Shown here: piece after piece, positions 21,101-29,441 of the stretch
How positions within the stretch are numbered: the first letter of the stretch is position 1
How the letters are laid out: each line of letters starts with the position of its first letter
Assembly (NCBI RefSeq): GCF_963576675.1
Contig: NC_088911.1
Location: 83,915,256-83,979,255, forward strand
Direction: 5' to 3'
DNA length: 64,000 nucleotides
From: Euphorbia lathyris
Lineage: Eukaryota; Streptophyta; Magnoliopsida; Malpighiales; Euphorbiaceae
Made by a program: the position numbers and the translations under genes
The notes under the pieces: model-generated
The model's input: the letters and a program-made list of their open reading frames with translations, nothing else
The model's database searches: none
Told to the model about the DNA's origin: nothing

Positions 21101-23135
21101 AATATCTGGTCTAGTCACTGTAAGATAGTTTAACTTTCCAACCAAGCGCCTATATCTTCCAAGGTCTTCAAAGGGCTCTCCTTCTGATGTGAGATGCGCA
21201 TTCGGTGTCATAGGTGCACTGCATGGCTTAGCTCCAGATTTTCCAGTTTCGGATAACAAATCAAGAACATATTTTCTTTGAGACAGGAAAATTCCTTTCT
21301 TACTTCTTGACACCTCAATTCCTAAGAAGTACTTCAAAGCTCCTAGATCCTTGGTATGAAACTGACCATGGAGAAATGATTTCAAAGACGAGATTCCTGA
21401 ACTGTCAGTACCTGTAATAACAATATCGTCTACATAGACGACCAAGAGAATGATGCCTGAAGCAGAATGTTTATAAAAGACAGAGTGATCACACTTACAC
21501 TTCTTCATCCCAAAAACCTCAATTGCTTGACTAAACTTTCCAAACCATGCTCGAGGACTTTGTTTACATGGTATCAGAGCCATGGTTTAATGTTGGGGCT
21601 CCCGCTAATATTAGCATCACGCACCAAATGAATTGGGCGTGAGGGGGGCGTGTTAGACATCCCACATTGCTAAATGAGGAAGCTATATGGCTCCTTAAAT
21701 ATGTGAGGCAATCCTCACCATTTGAGGTACCTTTTGGGGTGAGTTAGGCCATTGTTTACAGAAATAAAGTTTCCCGGTGTCAGTTTCCCGGTGTCAGTTT
21801 CCGTGCAACATAGGGCTTAATACATACCTTGCCCCTTCAACTTGGCCCCAAACGCCTACTGTCCCCTAAACTTTGAAAACGACATCAAATACATAAAGTG
21901 GTAAAAAATTGACCTACTAACTATCTAAACTTGTAAAATTCGTTATTTCTTAATCCTTGCCACTGTAATTTACACATGGCATAGCTGGAATTGAAACACA
22001 TTTGCCTTGATTTCGTCAAACGATAAAAAGCATGGATGACACAATGCATTGACCATTTACTTTTTTATCTTTATATGAAAATAACTGACACCTCATCATT
22101 AGTTTTTTAATTTTCAATTTTTTATTTTGGTGATATTAGATGTCTCGGATGTGCCTGATTATGTTTTCCATTCACTCTCTCTGTCAAGTAGGAAAGGAGG
22201 TTAATCTTGTTATTTTAAGCAAGTTCAGGGGTCATTCTGTCGTTTTTAAAGTTTAGGGGGTCAACTGGTGTTTGGGGCCAAGTTGAAAGGGCTGCGTACG
22301 TATTGAGCCAACAAATTACAAGTCACTTACCAGAAATAGTTTCTTCAAAGCATCGATTTTTATCATGGTGAGATGTAAAAATATGAACACTATGGCCATG
22401 GGAAGCAAGCTCAACAGCCGCATCAACAATTAGTCTTTCGGCTCCACCTAGAGAACATTATAAAACACACTAAAAAAATATAACTGAAAATGATAAGCAC
22501 AATAGAAGAGGAACATTTATCACATAAGTGACACTACACAACATACAATATGGAAAAGAGGAGAAAAACAACCATTACTTCTAATAGCATAAAGCGTATA
22601 TTTCATATGAAACAACATGGTTAAAAAAAGAGAGATAGGAAATCCTCCTTTGTGTCTTGTCCAGAATAGAGAATTCCCCAAGGGTCCACATTTCAGAAAA
22701 AAAAAAAAAAAACTCAACCGGCCTAAAACTATATTCAGTTTCCAGAACAGAACGAAATTTTGCAGTGAAAGCCTGCAAGTTGCAACCATACATATACAGA
22801 CTTTTCCTTTCTCCTAGAGTAGAAGCTAGAAATTTGTTGTTCTAAGACGAATGAAGATTCATTATTTTCTTTCTAAATTAGGATCTCATCTCATCCAACA
22901 ACAAACATTTGAACGCATGTAGATAGTCAATAAGAGAAACCAAAATCTATTATCTTAAGTAATCTCACAGCCTTAATCGAAGTGATAATTTCATTTTTTA
23001 AGTTCTATACATGCTAATGATTATTCATATCAACCTTCATAAGAAAAAGGAGACAGAGCTCAAGATAAAGTTACCTATGCCAAGATCAGGATGAATTATT
23101 GCGATATTCAACTTTGAGCTCCTTGTTCTCTCCAT
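18129..23135 (-). CDS. ALG2: Alpha-1,3/1,6-mannosyltransferase ALG2
   Basis: ALG2 adds the second and third mannoses to the dolichol-linked GlcNAc2Man1 precursor on the cytosolic face of the ER, in N-glycosylation. Eight exons join in frame: 23075-23135 (ATG), 22331-22447, 19469-19617, 19239-19344, 18999-19146, 18757-18896, 18502-18668 and 18129-18422 (TAA). They total 1182 bp, or 393 residues, near the plant family length of about 400. Exons 1-2 give [20 protein letters not shown], with the GGAER nucleotide-sugar loop of GT4/GT-B enzymes. Exon 3 holds a hydrophobic membrane-associated segment ([20 protein letters not shown]). Exons 4-6 include [30 protein letters not shown] and [14 protein letters not shown]. 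The last exon has the GT4 donor motif [20 protein letters not shown] followed by NSGGPVETV. Intron 2 (2.7 kb) is swollen by nested transposons. All splice phases agree, so the gene looks functional. Confidence 0.94.
20235..21813. mobile_element. hAT-like element carrying Copia sequence
   Basis: Perfect 17-bp terminal inverted repeats CTATGTTGCACGGAAAC (20235-20251 and 21797-21813) are flanked by a perfect 8-bp duplication GGCTTAAT (20227-20234 and 21814-21821). This fits the hAT superfamily. Subterminal regions repeat GTTTCCG-type words on the left and CCCGGTGTCAGTTT on the right. The interior is mainly Copia-derived (LTR-like pieces plus an RT-RNase H frame), so a small hAT MITE was probably invaded by Copia DNA. 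The insertion point is 8 bp inside the end of a MULE. Confidence 0.8.
20405..21583 (-). pseudogene. Ty1/Copia reverse transcriptase-RNase H fragment
   Basis: An open frame of about 340 Copia codons runs from [11 protein letters not shown], just right of the palm core, through YVDDIVITG (RT active site), [28 protein letters not shown] and [20 protein letters not shown] (RNase H). It continues with [32 protein letters not shown] and ends in [12 protein letters not shown]. The following codons are unrelated, so the frame is chimeric at its 3' end near 20555. Gag, protease and integrase are missing. A PBS-like word TGGTATCAGAGCC sits on the plus strand at about 21572, at the other junction. The lack of stops suggests a young fragment. 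Confidence 0.85.
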
Positions 23136-23262
23136 ATTTTTCTCGCTTCTATGAGAATTGCAATACAACTACACCCTTTTCAGCTATAAACAGACAGAAA
23201 ATTAGCAGTGAATTTCGATACACAATTGTGGTTTAGCAAGAACAATCAAGAAAGGGAAAAAA
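23136..23262. promoter_or_regulatory. ALG2 5' UTR and promoter-proximal region
   Basis: Immediately upstream of the ALG2 ATG. It lies between ALG2 and the divergently oriented VHA-D, whose likely first exon begins about 450 bp further right. No clear TATA box was seen by eye. Confidence 0.35.
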
Positions 23263-23570
23263 ATGAGAGAGAGAGAGGAGCAAGAAAAAACCTCACTGAT
23301 AAATGCTGAGCTAAATAAGGCCCTAGCAACGGGACGGAACATCCGAATTAATCAGGCGGTGGAACAATGGATTAAATGGCATCAGCAGGAACAGCCTTGG
23401 ATTAAAATTAACACCGATGGAGCAAGTAAGGGATCGCTGGGTTACGCTTCAGCCGGAGCCCTGCTACGGGATCATTGTGGTGCCTGAATCAGCGGGTTCG
23501 CGGTCAATCTGGGAATCTGCTCAGCATTTGCATCTGAACTGTGGGGAGTACTGCATGGTTTAACCAGCCA
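23263..23570 (+). pseudogene. LINE RNase H domain fragment
   Basis: The frame contains WIKINTDGASKGSLGYASAG followed by ALLRDHCGA, one TGA at 23485-23487, then ISGFAVNLGICSAFASELWG and VLHGL. These are the first D-containing and second E-containing motifs of the RNase H domain found at the 3' end of plant L1-type LINEs (compare VKLNTDGSCLVDGKIVAGGV in the LINE at 29.4 kb). The rest of the LINE is absent. The scrap lies in the shared upstream region of ALG2 and VHA-D. Confidence 0.75.
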
Positions 23571-23689
23571 AAGACACGGGCCTGGATGGGCCGGGCGAGT
23601 ACCTAGGCCCGTAAACAGATCTACTTTGGAGGGGGTGGTACAAGATAAGTTGCTAAAATAGAATGGAAAATACTATATTATCCCTGGCA

Positions 23690-23832
23690 AAAAATGTTAT
23701 TTTCCTCCTCTGTCCCAATGAACAATATCGACAATCAACAGCTCTTCCCCATTTGTTTCTCACTTGCGAAGCTTCATCTTCATCTTCTATCCCGCTTCTC
23801 CAGGCTACCATTTTCTCAGCTCCCTGTTTAAG
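23690..23832 (+). other. Probable non-coding first exon of VHA-D
   Basis: The stretch is CT-rich (TCTTCATCTTCTATCC), as usual for plant 5' UTRs, and ends in TTTAAG before a GTCAGT donor at 23833. The matching acceptor TTTAG lies at 27147, 11 bp before the VHA-D ATG, giving a 3.3-kb UTR intron. An alternative first exon may end at 25066 (TTCAAG before GTATTG). Inference from base composition and splice words; RNA data would decide. Confidence 0.45.
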
Positions 23833-24040
23833 GTCAGTTTTATTCTTCTGATTCATTATCTTTCTTTCTGATTCTGTATTTGGGTTAAAAGGGTTGCTTT
23901 TATTAATTAATCTGATGCTTGATTTCTCCTAATCCTAAATCTGTAAAACCTAATCTAACCTAATTCAAAATGTATTATTTAATGTAGGGGTAAATCTCTA
24001 TCCAACATACTAAACATATAATAGAAAAGATAATCAGAGT

Positions 24041-24235
24041 GTTTCTCCTATTGCATGGAAACTCGGAGAAAAAGTTATCACTAATTGTGCTGCTAAAATC
24101 AAACCCTATCTCAAGGAAGTATTGCAATCTGAAAACATAGCCAAAGATGATTATGCTTCGGTAGTTGCTTCTTTATATGGGGACAAGTCTCATAATTTTG
24201 AGCATGATCATAGCAATGGTTCTGGGGACCATTTG
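24041..24235 (+). pseudogene. PDS5-like cohesin cofactor gene fragment
   Basis: An open stretch of 65 codons reads VSPIAWKLGEKVITNCAAKI then KPYLKEVLQSENIAKDDYAS and VVASLY, and stops exactly at a GT donor-like TTG/GTATTT. The SP-x-A-x-KLGEKV-x-x-NCAAK-x-KPYL pattern is familiar from plant PDS5-type proteins, which regulate sister chromatid cohesion. No neighbouring PDS5 exons were found, so this is an isolated captured or left-over exon. It lies in the presumed 5'-UTR intron of VHA-D. It could in principle be a remnant of a transposon-captured gene piece, but no TIR pair around it was identified. Confidence 0.65.
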
Positions 24236-24819
24236 GTATTTTCATTTCTTTTTTCTCTTTAAGTCTAAAATGCAATAGAAATTTACTTTGATTATAATTA
24301 TTTAGAATTTAAGTATTGCTTTTGTAGAGTTGATGCAGAATTTCTTTGACTGCTGAATGTGAATCCTATCTTTTTGTTTCCATGTTGAACTTCCTAAGAC
24401 AAATCAGATCCCCTGATTTCTCTGGGCTCATGGAAGATTCAGAAGTGATGGCAGATGTATAGTGCCCGCAACAATTTTAAATCTGACAAGTATCATATTT
24501 CTTTGGCAGAACATATATATATATTCAGAAAAACTTGGAAAAGGTTGCTAGCAGGACATGATATTGCTTTGCCTATTAGTTGAAGCTAGCAAATCAAACT
24601 ATATTTAAACTGTAAAGAAAATAAAATGCCTATGAGAAAACAAGTTCAGTCTTTTAGGATCTATAAAAAATCTTATCTCTATATATGAAAAATGTGTTCT
24701 AATCTAATACATATAAGATGGTGTATGTTTTCTGCAAGGGAATGTATTCTTTGTCCTTACATACTTGGCAGACTTCTTACTTTAGGACGGGTACTTCTAT
24801 TTTATTTTATTGAAGTATA
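24236..24819. other. Intron sequence, nothing recognised
   Basis: AT-rich DNA in the presumed VHA-D 5'-UTR intron, between the PDS5-like fragment and the SINE. Confidence 0.3.
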
Positions 24820-24970
24820 GGTAAACGTTGTTGTCACGGGTTCGAGTCTTAGGAGCGGCCTCTTGCCAAAAAAATTGGCAAGGGAAGGCTTGCCCCCAGT
24901 ACACCCTTGTGGTGGGACCCCTCCCCGGACCCTCGCTTAGCGGGGACGCGTAGTGCACCGGGCCGCCCTT
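24820..24970 (+). mobile_element. Au-type SINE, copy 3, truncated and deleted
   Basis: The element starts at GGTAAACGTTGTTG, so box A is lost, and then jumps to GTCACGGGTTCGAGTCTTAG. The segment between two GTC words present in copies 1 and 2 is missing. Box B (GGTTCGAGTCT) and the whole 3' body (CTCTTGCC to GTGCACCGGGCCGCCCTT) are intact. No clear target-site duplication was seen. It lies in the presumed VHA-D UTR intron. Confidence 0.8.
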
Positions 24971-25928
24971 TATCCCAATCAATTATCCTTATCCCTATCC
25001 CCATCAAATACCAAACGCCCCCTTACTTCCATTCTTCTTCCATACCTAATCCTCTGAATCTTCAAGGTATTGTTTCAAGTCTCATCTGCATTCTGAAACT
25101 TCCAGTTGTATTTGAAGATTTGACTTCTCAAGTTCTGATCTACTTTAGCTGATTTTCGGCTTTCTAACTTCATCTCATTATCTGCTGCTGCCAATTGGTT
25201 CAGGTTAGTTAGCTTCATTTCCCCTTTGGATTAGGCCTTCTGAATTGGGATAGATACCTTTCTTTCCCTACTGAAACTTGAAAACTTTTTCTACTTATTG
25301 TTGTATGACAATTTTTTAATAAAATTTGTTGCTTTCTGGACTTGATTACATTGAGCTAATACATGCATGAATAGTGTGTTTGCAGATATTTCTTTTTCAA
25401 TTTAAGTTGATTTGTCAGTCTCATAATATGTCATTATCTACTGCATAGTAGAGAAGCTTTTTTTCCATAAGAGATTTGGATTGTATTATTGTGTCTATGT
25501 GGTTAAGTTGCAGCCCACACTTTTTTTTATTGTTTGGGACACCTTTTGATATTACAATTTCAGTTGAATGTTTGGATTTCTTTTGAGCTTGATCATTTGC
25601 ACATCATCCTCTCCCAACTTAGGTTTTAATTATTTTTATGATGTTTTTGGTTTGTTCTATATTCTGATAGATTATTAGAAATTAATTGATTCATGGTGCT
25701 TTTTGTTTTAACATGATTACCAGTTCAATTACATGTTGTGATCTGCTTCAAAAATGGAAATTCAGTTATATTTATTGATTTTGTATTTTCTTTAATTACT
25801 ATAGCTGCTTGGTTTTTTAGTTTAATATATTTGCATAGTTTTCAGATTGTTATTAAATAAAAATAAGTTTCAAGCTTTGACAACAAAAAGATCCCAATAA
25901 TGTCGCCCAAAGCCAAAACTGATGAAAC
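24971..25928. other. Intron sequence with a possible alternative VHA-D first exon
   Basis: Pyrimidine-rich ACTTCCATTCTTCTTCCATA near 25024-25043 leads to a donor-like TTCAAG/GTATTG at 25066. The phrase CCAAACGCCCCC just before (25012-25023) looks like the end of a small DNA element. The rest is T-rich, as in plant introns. Confidence 0.35.
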
Positions 25929-26439
25929 CTAGGAAGCACCGACACTTCTAGGAGGTTAACGTACAAGTTTCGGACACTCCGGGGACACGCACCCGACAGT
26001 CCAAAATAAGTATCCCCTCTTTTTCTTTTCTTTTTTAACGGGGACACTTCAGGGCCTTTTAGGGACACAGATTCTAAGTTAATTAAGTAGGGATATAGGG
26101 GTAATTTTTAATAATTTTACAAAAAAGAGGGGTTAGTATATACAAAATAAAATAAAACCCTAATAAAGAAAAATCAAAATCTAATGAAAAGAATATTGCA
26201 GCCGCCCCATTTTTGGTAGTTTCAATAGCTTGAAGTATCAGATGTTTCTTTTTGATGAATTAGTGACTTATTATGGATGTTATTTATGGTTTATAATCAC
26301 TAAAATGAATGTTATTTATGATATATATATACATATGTATAAATATAGCGTGTCCCCATCGTACCCGTGTCTCATACTTTAAAAAAAATTCATTTGCCTC
26401 ACCCGTACCCGTATGAGTACCTGTGTCGGTGCTTCCTAG
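25929..26439. mobile_element. hAT-like MITE, 511 bp
   Basis: A perfect 8-bp target-site duplication GATGAAAC (25921-25928 and 26440-26447) flanks perfect 17-bp inverted ends CTAGGAAGCACCGACAC. Subterminal sequence is rich in GGGGACAC, ACCCGACA and ACCCGTACCC words. No transposase frame is seen. It lies in the presumed VHA-D 5'-UTR intron. Confidence 0.9.
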
Positions 26440-26447
26440 GATGAAAC

Positions 26448-27147
26448 TAAAACAAAATTTTGGCTCAATCAGTTTGGTTCTTTGAATACCCCAGTTTGCT
26501 TTGATCTGAAAGTTTAGATGATTTTGTTTTTCTTTTTTTGTTTATTCAGTTCCGGTTATTGAACCAAATCAACTTCTGCTCACCCCTAGAATTAGATTGG
26601 TGAATTTTTTGTATTTTGTATGGAATTAGCTAGGTTTTCCGAGTTCTATTTTCTTAGATCTTGAAATGTGTTGATGCATTCTCAATTTTCTGTTTGTTCT
26701 AGTTATTCATCGTTGTACTGACATGTTCAATGAGTTCTATATATTCATTTATTGGTATGTTAATGATTTAGTCTTTTTATGAGAAAGCAACACTAGTTAT
26801 AATAGAAGACATGACCCTTATATTATTTAATCAGCATACTGTTTTGATGTTTGTTGAAACTCTGATAAGAGGAACAAATTTATGAAGTGTTTATGCCTTA
26901 TCTAGGAATCAATTGCATCTCAGTGATTTCAATTTGAAATGACAGTTGTGGATTGTGAAACAAATTTAGGATTTAAGTATGAATATGAAAGAGAATTTGG
27001 CCTATTAGAGAAGATCTTGTTTGGGTTTGTTAAGGTAGCAGTTTGGGATTGCTCCGACTTCATGTTGATGTTATTAAAACTTGTATGCCCAAGATAATCT
27101 CCTTTTTGCATTTATTTGCTGACACATGTTTCTTTCTTTTTGTTTAG
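26448..27147. other. 3' part of the presumed VHA-D 5'-UTR intron
   Basis: T-rich sequence ending in a polypyrimidine tract and TTTAG acceptor at 27147. Nothing else recognised. Confidence 0.4.
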
Positions 27148-27158
27148 ATTTTTGAAAT

Positions 27159-27944
27159 ATGTCAGGCCAAACTCAACGCTTGAATGTGGTTCCAACTGTT
27201 ACAATGCTTGCTGTTGTTAAAGCTCGTCTTGTTGGTGCTACAAGAGGTCATGCTCTTCTCAAGAAGAAGAGTGATGCTTTGACTGTGCAGTTCCGTCAAA
27301 TCCTCAAGAAGATTGTTTCGACAAAAGAATCAATGGGAGAGATTATGAAAACCTCATCATTTGCCCTAACTGAAGCTAAGTATGTTGCTGGTGATAACAT
27401 CAAGCACGTTGTCCTTGAGAATGTCCAAAATGCCTCACTCAAAGTTCGATCCCGACAAGAGAATGTTGCTGGTGTGAAGCTTCCTAAGTTCGAGTATTTC
27501 ACTGAAAGTGATACCAGGAATGACCTGACTGGATTGGCTAGAGGTGGCCAACAAGTTCAGGCCTGCCGTGCTGCTTATGTGAAATCAATTGAGCTTCTTG
27601 TTGAGCTTGCTTCACTCCAGACATCATTTTTAACACTTGATGAGGCGATAAAGACAACAAATCGCAGGGTTAACGCACTAGAGAATGTTGTAAAGCCGAA
27701 ACTGGAAAATACAATAAGTTACATTAAGGGAGAGTTGGATGAGCTTGAAAGGGAAGATTTCTTCAGGCTAAAGAAAATCCAAGGGTATAAGAAAAGGGAA
27801 ATTGAGAGACAACTTGCTTCTGCAAAGCAATTTGCCGAGGAACAGTTTGCAGAAAAAGTCTCTTTGCAGAAAGGAGTTTCATTAAAATCAGCACACAACA
27901 TGCTGTCTGCAGCCATGGAGAAGGACGAGGATATAATTTTCTGA
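27159..27944 (+). CDS. VHA-D: V-type proton ATPase subunit D
   Basis: Subunit D forms the central rotor shaft (with F) of the V1 sector of the vacuolar H+-ATPase, coupling ATP hydrolysis to proton pumping at tonoplast and endomembranes. The single-exon frame encodes 261 residues, the usual length of plant VHA-D. The family start is present (VVPTVTMLAVVKARLVGATR, then GHALLKKKSDALTVQFRQIL), followed by the central loop with FEYFTESDTRNDLTGLARGG and a long C-terminal helix containing RRVNALENVVKPKLENTISY and FFRLKKIQGYKKREIER. Two long amphipathic helices at either end fit the coiled-coil shaft. ATG at 27159 is preceded by an acceptor 11 bp upstream, so the CDS is intronless but the 5' UTR probably is not. 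An AATAAA signal lies near 28038. The gene looks intact. Confidence 0.96.
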   Translation: MSGQTQRLNVVPTVTMLAVVKARLVGATRGHALLKKKSDALTVQFRQILKKIVSTKESMGEIMKTSSFALTEAKYVAGDNIKHVVLENVQNASLKVRSRQENVAGVKLPKFEYFTESDTRNDLTGLARGGQQVQACRAAYVKSIELLVELASLQTSFLTLDEAIKTTNRRVNALENVVKPKLENTISYIKGELDELEREDFFRLKKIQGYKKREIERQLASAKQFAEEQFAEKVSLQKGVSLKSAHNMLSAAMEKDEDIIF

Positions 27945-28372
27945 TCTAAAAGTTAGTTTATGTTCTTCCTTAGGATGTGCGGCTTCGGCTTGGTGCTCGG
28001 TTTATGCTGAGGGATCTGCAGTTATTTTTAGATGTTGAATAAAAGGCAAAATCTATGGCTCTATTTATTGCTTATATTATTTCATCACTGTATTGGTTTG
28101 AAAAAGTTTGTGGAGTCATTGGTTAGTTGGCTCAGCTTATCTGTTGTATGAGTTATAAATTTGTGCATTTTTGCAAAGCTGGATTTGAGCAGATAAAGAA
28201 GCTATTTAATTTCAGTATCAAGTATTAGCATCTGCTTATGAGGACGCAATAAATTATATTTGGGTGGTACTTATTAGTAATATTTTGTTTATTATTTTCA
28301 ATCTTTTAGCGAGAATATCCAGAATTCAAAGATTTTTATTCTTTTATTTCAGTGCGGAGACAATTTCAATTA
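27945..28372. other. 3' UTR and flank of VHA-D
   Basis: Contains a polyadenylation-like AATAAA at about 28038. Nothing else recognised up to the MULE. Confidence 0.4.
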
Positions 28373-28905
28373 GTGATAAGGTATCAAGGCCTATGGTTTT
28401 TAGGGAAGTATCAGTTTAGGTTCTATGTACAAAATATCACCAATATAGGTTTTAACGTTTAAAAATGGTACCAATTTAGGTCTCGATAACGGAACGAGAC
28501 ACGATGTTAATATTACTCCGTTAAGTTCTGTTAATTATACGTGGAGGGAGAAATAAAAAATTAACGGAGTAATAGGAATGACGTGTTCAATCCGTTTTCG
28601 AGGTCTAAATTGATATCATTTTTAAACGTTAAGCCTATATTGGTGCTATTTTGTACGTGAAGCCTAAATTGCGGTGGTTTTCACCTGGTCAGTGACTGAC
28701 CAAGTAAATTTGGTAAGTCACCGTTAGATTTAAACTTGTCAAAACCATATGGTTGAGATTAAAATAATTGTATGACTTAGATTTACACCTCCTAGATCTA
28801 ATGGTGATCGACTAATTCACTTGATGAGTTATTGATCAGGTGACAACTACTGGCCCAAATTGATATTTTTTTCAAAACCATAAACCTATTTTAGTACATT
28901 ATCCC
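28373..28905. mobile_element. Mutator-like MITE, 533 bp
   Basis: A perfect 9-bp target-site duplication TTTCAATTA (28364-28372 and 28906-28914) flanks ends GTGATAAGGT and GGGATAATGT. Long imperfect inverted repeats continue inwards, the best pair being about 28429-28490 against 28600-28665 (TACAAAATATCACCAATATA, AACGTTTAAAAATG, TTTAGGTCTCG). No transposase. Confidence 0.85.
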
Positions 28906-28989
28906 TTTCAATTATTTCCCTTCCAAAAGGTTTCAATTTTTTTAACATAAGAAATAGTTCTTCCGTTTCCAGTTTAGAACTTCAATTTC

Positions 28990-29355
28990 TTTGAGAGCAC
29001 GTGCTAGGGGTGCACACAAAAATCTGGAAAACCAAACTGAAACCAAACTGAAAGTAAGGTTAACCGAAACTGATGGACTAGTGTACAGTTTTTAATTTTA
29101 AAAATAATGGTTAATGGTTACGGTTTCTTTATTCCAAAAACCGCGGTTAACAGAAACCGAATCTTAATTAAATATTAAAAAAATATAAAAATAAATTTAT
29201 TTATATTTAGTCCCTATAGTTTTTCATAACTTATTAATCAATCCACTATTTAATTATAAGATCTCTAAATTTCTTCACTTTTAATGGTTTAGTCCTTCTA
29301 TCAAATATTAGCATAAAATGAGATGAAAATATGTAAATAACTCTCAGTTAATTTG
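28990..29355. repeat. Left part of an AACCG-rich element split by the LINE
   Basis: From GGGGTGCACACAAAA (about 29006) on, the DNA is rich in AACCGAAAC and GGTTAACCG words. The same words resume at 35880-36055 on the far side of the LINE, ending near GACCACATGTACTCC. GGGGTGCAC and the inverted GTACTCC suggest one non-autonomous DNA element of about 850 bp into which the LINE jumped. An exact target-site duplication was not found. Confidence 0.45.
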
Positions 29356-29441
29356 TTATTGTCTCTCTAATTTTTTTTTTTGGTAGGAACATGAAAGAAA
29401 AAAAAAAAACAAAAACCTAACCTGAGATTAGCCTAGGGAAG

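Larger units (their letters stand above)
20227..22309. mobile_element. Mutator-like element in ALG2 intron 2, split by a hAT insertion
   Basis: The right end (about 22235-22309) and the left end (21814-21885, plus the displaced first 8 bases at 20227-20234) form long inverted repeats. They share GGCTTAATAC or GGCTCAATAC, TTCAACTTGGCCCCAAAC and CCCCTAAACTTT. Flanks AATAAATTA (20218-20226) and AACAAATTA (22310-22318) match at 8 of 9 positions, as expected for an old 9-bp MULE target-site duplication. Without the hAT insertion the element is about 500 bp and has no transposase. Confidence 0.82.
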
